A stretch of 64,000 bases of DNA from Amphiura filiformis. Lineage: Eukaryota > Echinodermata > Ophiuroidea > Amphilepidida > Amphiuridae. A program made the position numbers and the translations under genes. Below are positions 31,908 to 43,900 of the stretch, one piece after another; positions within the stretch are counted from its first letter, which is position 1; the number at the start of each line of letters is the position of its first letter. Location of the stretch: NCBI RefSeq assembly GCF_039555335.1, contig NC_092629.1, positions 4,421,912 through 4,485,911 of the forward strand, written 5' to 3'. Under the pieces are notes generated by a model. That model ran no database searches, was not told the origin of the DNA, and worked only from the letters and a program-made list of their open reading frames with translations.

Positions 31908-34900
31908 CTGAAATGCAAAAAAAAACATGGCGTTCTGTAATTTTATTTTACCCTACTTATCTTCAAGGCATTGTACAGTAATTTATCCCTAAATAAGTTC
32001 ATCAACATTATATTGTCAAAAAGTATAATTCGCAAATTCAAGGAACTATTAAATATTAAAAATTATGCAATGTGCAATATTCTTATCAGTTCCGTCAAGG
32101 CTTCCCCAACTTTTTTCCGCATATGACCCAAATTTCAGAAGAAAAATATGGCACAGCCCATGGCATAATACAAATACAGTGCTGTTTCTTACTGAAACTT
32201 ATCAGCAGCGTACTGGACAAAATTTCCAAAGGGGTGCAATTTCCAAGTCGTTCTGTTGACCGGCTCCCAGAATAACTTGACCGTGACAAATGCGTGCTGA
32301 AAATGTGCAATTTTAATGCTAAATTGGGGTTACATGACCAATACAATGGTACTCTGCACTTTTTTATGAACGGAAATGTATTTCCTTTTAATCCCACGAC
32401 CCCTTTTGGAAGAGGCCACAACCCCAAAAAGGGTCGCAACCCAGTTTTGAAACCACTGAGTTACATGCTGTATCTAAAACATTCAGCTTTCTTGTAGATG
32501 TTCATTTTGTTCCATCCAATTTTGTGTTATTATTGATAAAACGCATGACAAAGCGCCCTCTGCAGCTACTATATCTTACCTGGAAAGCTACTCTTCCTTT
32601 ACTCATACTATTCAATTTTGGTTTGAGTTGTCGACTTTGTTGCCATCTCTCAAAAGCCACTTTCATGTCATCATCAACCAGATATTTGTGATCGCGTAAT
32701 AAATCGTTGGTAATATAACGTGCCTCAGGACCACTTTGTAATGTAGCATACAGCATAAACGGATCGTCCTCTGATCTGTAATGGTGCAAGATAAATATGC
32801 ATTGGTTAATTCCAATTGAAATCCACACATCCCTATGGAAGACATGATCTTAATTTTCCAAACGGGAGTGTAAATTCCAGGGTTACCTTGTGTGGGAGAT
32901 TAAGGATTCAAATAAACCACCACTGATATTCTACATTATGCTCTTATTGTGTCCACCATGGTCAGAGGCGTACTGACCAGGGGAGGGGTAGGGGGAAAGT
33001 CCTGGCTCAAAATACCAGGCCAAAATTGACTAAAACATTAATGTGCCATGCTTTTAGGCTACAATTGTGATCAGTTTTTAGCATTAAAATTGCACATTTT
33101 TGTGCTGTTCATGCACATTTGTCCTTTTACTGAGCTGGTCAGCAGGACAATTTGGAAATGTTTCCCCCTTGGCCGGGTGGCTCAGTACACCCCTGCTCGG
33201 GGATTTATTAAAGGATAATTTAAATTATAATTCCAAAATATCGCCAGGGTTGGACTTCACATACGCCCGCACGTGGCGTGTATCTTCGGTGTTAGGCCTG
33301 TAACTTTCTAAAAGTACATGCCCAACTGGGGTGTGAGCATTTTGACACTCATAGGTAAATCTAGTTGGATGTAAGACTGGTTAAATACAAACAAATAAAC
33401 TCTCTTAAGTTAGAGTGCAATATACAAGTGCACGATACTTACCTTCCATGGCCTGATTTATGTTCAAAACAGCCCTTACCAACACACATTTCTTGAGTCA
33501 GATCATGTCATGGGAGGTAAGAAGACGGAGGCTGTGCAGTGCATAAAGTACATGTACTTACACATTTTGAGCAAAGAAACAGTCAGCGAGGGCCGTCATC
33601 TTCTGTATATAACTTCCTCTGTGTTTGTTAGTCATGTGATGCCGACCCAACACAAGACACTTAAGGCCATGATCATGGACAAGATGTGCCACCAGGTCAT
33701 ATAACTATAAGAAGAAACAAGGATGATACATAGATGCAAATGAGGTAAGTCATCCTTGAATATGCAAATGACCACATTTTTCAATAAAGCTTCCTCTCTG
33801 TGTCATATTCAAAAACCCAATGCAAGATAATCCCATGCAAGTAATGGTATAACAATGCATGAATTATTTATTTGATCATTTCAATCTTTATTGCAATCAT
33901 TAAAAAACATACAAACTTTAAGCACAATAATTGAAAAGAAAACACATAAACCAGACTAGAGAATGGAGAAGACAAAATGCCATCCCCATATCTCCGCAGG
34001 TGCATAAATACCAATACATACAAAACATTCAACACTGTACAAGAAAATAAACCTTCGGTAAAATTCATTTTTTTTAAAAGGAATAAAAGACATTTTAAAA
34101 GGGGATCCAGAAAGTCAAAAAGCCAAAGCATTATTCGACAGACCAATCGTGGTCGTATTTTGAATAAAGAATTGTATATGAACCCAATATTGCACGTTTA
34201 CTTATTTCTTTTTGAAGTTTTTTACACATCCTTTTCTTTTGCTCGCCCTTTGGTGTTATAAGAGGGAAAATAGAATCAACATTGCACTTGTTTTTGTCAG
34301 AGATAAGGCCTCGACTGCAAATTTCAATACATAGAAGTTTGGCGTCATAATTCTGTTCCCGCAAGTCCATGATCAAACCAGGATATTTGTTCGTCTTGTA
34401 GACATGAGCATTGTGAATGTTTTGTTCAAAAGGGATGGTGAGCTCGATAACAATTATTTTTTTGGAAGGGCGGTTGACGAGGACCAGGTCAGGTCTTTGT
34501 TGGGTGGCCAGGATGTCAGGTGGGATTGTGGTCCCCGCAACTTTAGAAGCACCGGCAAGATCGCAATAGAAGGTCCAGGAGGAATCGCTAACTTCACGAA
34601 GGGTGTCAAGGATAATGCGGAGAACTAGTTACAGAATGCTACATGTATCTATGGAAGTAGCTATCTACTATAGATGGTATCTACAATAGCTTGTAGATGC
34701 TATACACATATTTACTGCTCATGAGGGATCTGGTGGAATCTATAATGGTCCCCGAGGTGAACTGGAGACCATGAGCCAACTGTTTTCCCGAGACCACCAG
34801 GATGAGGGAAAATAGTAGGCTCACAGTCTGTAGTTCACTGAGGGGACCAATAGATTCCACCAGATCCCGAATTTAGAGCAATAAATATTTGTTTTATATC

Positions 34901-37900
34901 CTTCATTAATATATTCTTTGTTCATTTTAAAAAGTATTACAAACCCAAGGCCTTTTTATCATAGACATAGTCCTAGGCATAAATTTAGGCTATGCCAAGT
35001 CAGGGCTAGGCTGGCCTAGTTTTGAATGAATGCATGTAAGCCTATGCACAAAGCACGCACACAGTTGAGCTTACCATGAAAATGTTGTAACCTCTACAAT
35101 ACTGCCGTCAAAGGAGTAACCATGTTTTTAGCTGCACCTCTGTGCTTCGCAAGACAACATATCTTGCTACACATTAATACCCCAGAACCGGCTAGACTGC
35201 TGCCCTCAGTCGTCAACCGTCTGGATTGACGACTGAGAAAACTACGTGGAAAAAAAGTGACGGATTTTGCAACAGGATTCCTGTGGCATAGAGCATGCGC
35301 AGTTGTGTCCAAATTGACCTTTTGACCGAGTTTGTTGTTTTAGAAGTTCAGAGCGCGATCTTGTCACAGCGGCGCAGTACAGCGACAGCGGTACATGGGC
35401 GCCGCTAGTCAGTCGGCCACGGCGCACAACCAAAGTCGCATTGAATAGTTTTCAGAAGTCCGTCATGATATTGGCTGTAAGATAATCAGTCGTCACTACG
35501 AAGCATACACAGTACATGCGAAGTGTAGACGGCTGATTGGAATTAGTCTAAGAACCGGTACTGATACCCCACGTATGTAGCGAGTTGGACCAACCACTAG
35601 GAACTGCGATGTGACTATGAGGTTATACACGCTCAGAGGGTAATAGTACTACTATTTCTCACTGAGCGCGTATAACCTCAGGGAAAATAATACTTCAAAT
35701 AGTATCCCATTCCCTCATCAATCAGTTTTTTGACTGCTTTGCAAAATAGTTTTAACTATTTTTGGTCACTTGATACTCGTTTGACCAATTAATGAACGAG
35801 AATACATGTATATTAATGAAGGATATAATACTGCTATGCTATCTACCGTATATGCTATAATACCGTAGATGCTATAATACTGTAGATTTGGAGTGAGAGA
35901 CACATTTTCGCAAATGTTATTTTCATGATTGCCTGGACCTTCCTATACTTGTAATTTATTTATAATAATAATAATAATATTTATTTCTTATATAGCCCAT
36001 TACATACAAAATCTCAATGCGCTTTACAATATATTAAAAACACCAAAACTACAAAGATTAATTGCACAAATACATTTCAACTATATCAAAAATATACAAC
36101 TGATACCCAGATAAAACTCAGAACCAGCTGAGATGAGACTAGGTTAAAAGATAAACAAATTTAAAAGTTTAAGAAACATCACTAAATGCATTGGTAAAAA
36201 AGGTGAGTTTTTAAAATACTCTTGAAATGATTGATGGAATCTGCAGATCTGAGTTGTATAGGCAAGTTGTTCCACAAGACTGGAGCTGCATTACAAAAAG
36301 CTCTCTCACCATAAAACTTTGTATTGCACTTTCTGACACTCAACAACTTTTGTGTAGTGGAACGTAGTGAACGGGTGGGTTGATATGTATTAACCAATTC
36401 TTTTAAATACAATGGGGCTAGATCATGCAAGGCCTTGAAAGTAATCAGGAGCACCTTGTACACGATACGCTGTTCAATCGGAAGCCAGTGGAGATCGTAT
36501 AAAACTGGCTTCATGTGGTCACGATATTTTGCACGAGAGACTAGACGTGCAGCAGAATTCTGGATGCGCTGCAATTTGGCAATCTCATATTTTGGCAGGC
36601 CAACCAGAAGACTGTTGCAGCAGTCTAGTCTCGAACTGACGAATGCGTGTACAAGGCGCTCTGTTGATTTACTATCAAGATACTTGCAGATCTTACCAAT
36701 CTTGTAGATAGCAATAGAGGCTGATCTTGTTAAAGCTTTTACATGCTCTTTCATGTTAAGTGCACTATCAATCACAACACCAAGATCTTGGGCTGAGGTC
36801 GATGGATCTATAGCTGCATTACCAATGGTAAGTGGTGGTAGTGGCAGGGTCTTGACAAATTGAGATGACAGATGAATAACCTCAGTTTTTGTATCATTCA
36901 GCATTAGCTTATTGGTAACTGCCCATGCCTTAATATCTGAAACACACCGTTCAATTATATCAATACTCTCACTACGCTTGGATGGATCAAGAACTATATA
37001 CAACTGTGTGTCATCAGCATAAATCATATGACTCAACCCATAGGATGAAATGATGTCACCTAGTGGGGCAGTATACATGGTAAATATGAGTGGACCCAAT
37101 ACGGATACCTGAGGTGCGCCCTCATGAAGAAAGAATTCATCAGAGGTGACACCGCAAACATCAATGCACTGAGAACGGCCCTTCAGATAGGATGACATAT
37201 ATTTCAACGCAGTGCCATCAATACCGTGAAGCGTTGACGCAGTCGATGCAGAAAGATGTCGTGATCAATCAAATCGAACGCAGCCGAAAAATCAAGTAAA
37301 ATGAGAGCGGCCTCCTGACGCTGATCAACTGCACAAAGCAGGTCATTCTGAACGCGAAACAGAGCCGTTTCAGTGCTGTGATGTTTGCGGTATGCTGACT
37401 GCATTGGAGCATGCAAATTGTTTTCATCAAGATATGAATTCAACTGAGAAGCAGCAACTTTTTCAATTGTCTTGAACATGAATTTAAGATTTGATATAGG
37501 TCTATAATTATTTAGTTCTTCTGAAGCTAGACCGGATTTCTTGAGCAGTGGAACAACTCTCGCGACTTTGAGTTCTTGTGGCATTTCGCCTGAAATAAGT
37601 GATATATTGACCACGCGAGTGATACTTGGGAGAAGAGACTCCAAGCAGTCTTTCAGCAGCGATGATGGGATCGGGTCCAAAGGACACGATTTGATTACCG
37701 AGCTTGATATGATGCTACCAACATCCTCCTCAGTTACAGCTCTAAATGCGGTGAACTCACTAACACATTGGTGGCGTATTTCAGCAGAAATGTTGAGCGA
37801 GTCCGAGTTGTCAAGTGCACTCCTGAGATTCTTGATCTTGTTTTGGAAGAATGTCACAAATTTGTTGGCCAGCTTTTTTGCGTCATCATGTGGTGGTAAA

Positions 37901-40900
37901 ATTGGCGCAGAAGTAGGACGCGTCATGTCGTTGACAAGTCGAAATAATTGCCGATCATCACATTCGGAGATCTTGTTACGATGGTGATCACGCTTCGCTT
38001 GTTCTAGTTGTCGGGTGTAAGCTTTGCAGCTCTCAATAAATACTTCACGATCACATTCTAGTTTGGTTTTCAACCATCTGCGTTCATGACGACGCTTTTC
38101 TTGCTTTATGGAGCGAAGATTCTCGCCATACCACAAAAGTGCGTTAGGTCGTAGTACCATTGACTTCGATTTCAATGGCGCATGTTTATTCAACAAATCT
38201 CCAAGCGTCGTTTCATAATTTGAAACAAGGCTGGAAAGATCATCAGCTGGATCTGTAGACAGAGGAGAGTTTCGGATATCATCCTGAAACTTCAAAAATT
38301 CATTTATTTCTTATTTAACCTGGGGTGACCAATCAATGCACTGGCACTGTTCTCCCTTGGTTCCCAGGTAATTGCATATTTATTCGCGAGGTGTTATTTT
38401 CGAGGTTGGAGCTTCCATCACGAAATTTGGAGCTCTAATCAGGAAAATAAAACCCTTGTGAAAATTACCACTTATACAGTATTAATCAAACAGTAAAAAG
38501 TGTTGGGGTAAATTTGTTTTTTAATAGATGCACTATCTAATCCGCACATTATGACACCCCATTGAATCCAATGTGACTTCAAAAAGCAAAGTTACAAGCA
38601 TTTGATTAGACAAATGTCCAGTTTTAAAAGTGATAAACTGGCCTATTCAAAATTCCACAGACTAGATATGGTTTGAGAGTGGTAAATTGCTAATTTGTTC
38701 GTGCCTTTAATATAAAACAAAAGGAACAGAAGAAAACTGAAGCAAAAGAGCTGACAAATAAAATGGAAGTTATGAAAAGTACAGAATACTGCTTTAAATA
38801 AAGCTTCATTGAAGAAAGTGTGTTGTATCTTTGTTGCGCTTGTTGGAATCTTTTTGCGTCTTGTAATAGGCCAGTTTGTCACTTTTAAATTAAATTTTCT
38901 ATTCAATTGCTTGTAAATTCACTTCTTTAGGTCACATTGGATTCAATTTGGTGTCATAAAGTACAGAATTAAATTAGAAATTGTGATTATTTTTGCAAGT
39001 GCAAGGATACTTTTTTGGCGCAGTATATGAGATATATTGCAATTTATATCCTCTTAATTGCAAATGTCTCTGACTCAGTAGATGAACACCCCCCCCCCAC
39101 CAGGAGGAGGAGGGGGTGTCTATATCCTTAACCCAGGCACAAAATCTAGCTATATGCCTATACAAATAACAAGACACTCACCACTTTGTAACGCATATAT
39201 CCTGCAGCCTTACTGCAGGTATATGCAACATTCAACCCATCAATGATGATGTTGTATGGAGCGCCCTCATTGACAAAGTTGAGAAAGCTTTCAAGTTCGT
39301 CTGGAGTAGTCTGCCGATATATGTCAGTTCCTTTAATTACCTAATGTAATAGAATCAATTAAGAATAACACACAATGCTTAATTATCACTATAACAACCG
39401 AACATTAATTATACAAACAGGGAAAATCTGTTCCAACTGACCAGCGGGAAACCAAAGGATGGATCCAACAACAGTGTCACACTAGCAATGGATAAAATTA
39501 AAAACAGGGAAAATATAAACAAAGTTAAAAACCTGACATTTTGGAAAGACAAAACTTTTCTTTTTCACAGGATAAAATAAGAGACATTCAAGGGATAAAA
39601 TATGAAACCTGCTCTCAATATAGTGGAGACCAGCAGGTCTCTTATTTTATCCCTTGAAAAAGAAAAGTTTGGTCTTTTCAAAATGTCAGGTTTTTAACTT
39701 TGTTTATATGTTTTGTGTTACTCCCCTATTGGATGTCGTGTCATATTTTCCCTGTTTTTAAAAAGAACATTAATTGTCACAAAATATACAAACATGACTG
39801 CCGCAGCGAAATATTTACAGGATATTGAGATGGAAAGAACAGAACATAATGTCAAATCAGCCCCATCCTCTTTCCAATCCATGCAACCAGGATTAATCTC
39901 TCAATAAACGGGACTTTGCCCCCCCCCACCGAATGGCCAAACTGGTTCACCATCAAATCTAAAACCCATCACACAATCAATATAATGACTTACTGACTCA
40001 CTTGCTCATTAACCAACCATCACTCACTCAGCCAGTCACCACCCACTCAAAGCATTCAACCACCTGCACATCACAAAACAATTGCCTCATCACATCAATG
40101 CCACTGTCTCACCAAGGTGAAAACTATTATACTCATCACTCACGCATTCATAAAACTCAATCAATCCCCCACATTCAGTCACCACCCACCCAGTCACCCA
40201 TCCTACCACCAACTCACTCATTGGTACTTGTTTATAGTCTTATTTACTTTCTCCAGTAGCAGCTGTCTTCTAAGCTCTTCAAATTTCTACAGGTTGCAGT
40301 TTCCAGTCACAGGTGTCACAAGTATCTTCTATGACTCACCAATCATCATCAATCACCTGCTCCCTCACCCACCCACCCACCCACTCACCCATCCACTCAC
40401 TCACTAACTCACTCACTCACTCACCCTGCTCACTCACTTATTCAATCATCCTCTCATTTGTGACCATCCACCACGAAGTGGTAGTAAAGTCAGCTCTAGA
40501 CCATTTTCTGTTTATTGCAGATTTTGTAACAATGTACTTTCAGCTTTAGAATGACACCTCAACCAGCTTCATCTGACATCTGGAAGTGAAGTTATAGTTC
40601 ATCAAAGGTCAAATTTCTTATATATTTTACATAGAAATCCATATATTGTTTTTGATTGTATCTCAAAATGGTAAATGCCGACTTTACGACCAGTTTGTGG
40701 TGGATGGGCACATTTACTCAATCACCCATTCACTCACTCACCTCACATTCAATCACTCACTCACCTCACACTCAATCACCCGTTCACTCACTCACTAACT
40801 ACACACTCACTCAATTCCCCACTTACTCACTCACTCTCTTACTCAATCACATTCTCACTCACTCAATCACTCGCTAACTCACTTGCTTACTTAATACCCG

Positions 40901-43900
40901 ACACCCATCCAACCACCAACTCACTCACTATAACCTGCTTTTACATACTTACTTTTTCCAGTAGCTGTCTTCTGAGCTCTTCAAATTGTTCTTGAGATAT
41001 TTCTAGAGGTTCCAGTTTCTGTTCACACGCATCACATGTTCCATCTCGTCTAATGGACGTCAACCGTGTATGCCATGTCTCTCCCTCACTGCCATAAGGC
41101 CTGGAAAAAAGACATAAAAGCAATAATTAATTAGTTATCATTTACAATGTAAGGTCCATTGTGCGATCTTGTCTAATGGACGTCAACTGTATATGCTACG
41201 TCCGTCTCACCCTCACTGCCACAAAGCCTGGAAAAAAAGGACATAAAAATGTATAATTGGTCATCAGGTCACAAGGTCACATGTGCGATATTGTCTCATG
41301 GACATCAACTGTCTAAGGCCTGGAAAGAAGGACATCAAAAGCTGTAATTAGTCATCAGGTCACAAGCTCACATATGGTCGTGCGTCATGAATTGGGGTAT
41401 AGGAAAAGGTGGCGGCGTTACATTTTTACATTTTTTTCAGGACATTCTATACCAGATCTCAAAAATGGAGAGGGGTACTGAACCAGTTTTGGTCTCATTT
41501 TGTTTCTAATTTATCTAGCTAACATTTTGGAAAGTAACAACTTCACACTACATTTCCTTCTTGAGATATTGCAATTCAAACGAAGTAGTGTCAGGGGTGG
41601 CGGCGAATACGGTTGAGGCGAATACGGTTGAGGCATGTGTTAAAGTATAGGGAATATTGATTTTTAGTGCCTCTCGAATTTATTTTTTACTCTAACTTCG
41701 TAACCCAGCAAGGTATTGGGATGGATTATGTACCATTGTTTTGGTATTTATGTCTAGTAGGTAATGTGACCAATTTTACTCCAAGCTAGTTAAATTTGTT
41801 GTAAATGTGCTGCATTCTGTGTCATGGGTTCTAGGCTTTTCCTATACGTTACTGTACTAAGCATCAATTTATGCTCCGAAACGTTCTGAATGTCATATTT
41901 CTTGAATAAGTTACCCTACTTCCGTAAAAGTTATCATTTCTTAGAAGGAAATTTGATGAGGAATTCAAATATGCCATTGTTTTTTGTGTAGGGCATGAAG
42001 GAAAAAAGTTTTGATTGAAAATTTAATAAAAATCATAAAAATTTTGTACGACTTTTGAACACCCTGTATCTCAGTTAGGCAACATAACTCATTATTACAA
42101 GTTTGCTTTTTTTGAAGGTCTACAATGTTATTAGCACATCTAAATAGTGATGTGGTCGACATGCCTTATGTCGACATAATGTCGACGTCGGCACGTATGC
42201 CGACATGTCGACATCAAAAAATCATGTCGACAAAAAAAATTTTTTTTTTTTTTTTTTTAGTTTTCAAAAAATATTTTTGGCCAGAAAAGCAAGTTATAGG
42301 CCCAAACTGACTTGTTATTCAAGGTTGAAACCAGAAATACTGCTACTAAAAAAAAATAAAATGCCAATTTTTTTTTACAAAGTTGGATGAACTTGTACAT
42401 TTTGATTACCTTTGCTTCTATTGAACAGTCAGGGACACATTGAATTAGTATGCATTGCTAGCTGTTCAATAGAAACAAAAGTAATTAAAATGTACAACTT
42501 TTTTCAAATTTGTAAAAAAAAATTGGCATTTTTTTTTTTTTGAGTAGCAGTATTTCTCTAGTTTCCAACCTTGAAGAACAATTCATGTTGGGACTACTTT
42601 ATTTTTTGGTCAAAAATATTTTTTGAAAATTAAAAAAATTTTTTTTTTTTTTTTTTTTTTTAGAATTATTTTTTATGTCGACACACTGTCGACGTCGGTA
42701 TACGAATTATATCGACATGTCGACAATAAAAAACGGTGCCGACCACATCACTACATCTAAAAAGGTTTTAACAGACCAGGTGTTTATGTTAGTAAATAAG
42801 AGAGGAACAAAATTGTATACTTTTTGAACCAAAATTTAACTTTTCCACCCTATATGACATTTGTGGCACCCTGTATATTGACCAAATATTTGTATGTGTG
42901 TATTCCTGGTACTCTAAGCTTTACAGTGATGTATAATTTTATAGGGTTTTGATGAACAGAATATGAATTAGATCAGTTTAAGTATAAAAACATGTCAATT
43001 GTTGAATTTTTTAGTATGTAACGCATTTGGCCCCCAATTCATGGCGCACGACCATATATGTGTGTGATCTTGCCTAATGGACGTCAATCGTGTATGCCAC
43101 ATCTCGCCATCACTGCCGTAAGATTTGTATTAACAGGGGGTGTGAATTTCACATGAAGTCCCATTCAGGTAACTATTTGAAATTCACACTCCACGTGTGG
43201 AAGATTTTTAAGATCATATCTTCCATATGATATGTATGGATTTCAACTGGAATAACCCATTTTTGAGAGGACAACCCAGAATGGGTGGCCCCATTTGAAA
43301 TTCACACTCCCTGTATGGAAGATTAAGGTCATGCCTTCCATAGGTGGTGTATGAATTTCAACTGGAATAACCCCCTGCCTAATATTAGGCAGTTCCATTT
43401 GAATTTCATTTAAATCCCTGACTCTGTCACAGAAGGAGGGAGAGTTTCAAATAGAATCAGTTAATGAGCTAAATTCCATTTGACATTCATATACTCCCCT
43501 GTGGAAGATATCGCCAAAATTGTCCACAGGGGTAAGCTGTGGATCTTAAATGGAATAGCCTATTATGCAATTACTCACCTTCTGAAATACAGTTGTAACA
43601 CTTCAACAACATCCAACGAGGGGTAAGTCCTCTCATGTCGATGCCGTTCCAACATCTTCACTACTGCTTTGTGGACATCCTCTCTCAATGCCTCCGCACA
43701 TAACACGCTGTACCAACTTGCATCATCTTAAGTACTTCCACAACAGTCATATCGAAAATCTCTACATTGCCGCAATGCATTTCACGTAATAGTTGTGCCG
43801 TCAAATCCATATCGCCATGGTGACACGCCATTGCAATTATTGTATGATACGTCTTCCCATGCGGTTGTTTCTTTAGCAAGTCTAAACTCTGCCTCCAATG

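Noticed and set aside
33510-33704. 64-codon plus-strand frame
   Set aside because: It is the antisense of PRORP exon 5, whose minus-strand reading matches the family and has good splice sites.
37541-37987. 148-codon plus-strand frame
   Set aside because: Antisense shadow of the LINE reverse transcriptase.
39986-40549. His/Thr/Ser/Pro-rich open frames
   Set aside because: Translations of the CACTCA minisatellite in several frames; no conserved start or splice context.
43720-43735. Programmed ribosomal frameshift in PRORP
   Set aside because: There is no slippery heptamer at the shift (GTACTTAAGATG) and no known case in this family; a plain indel is simpler.
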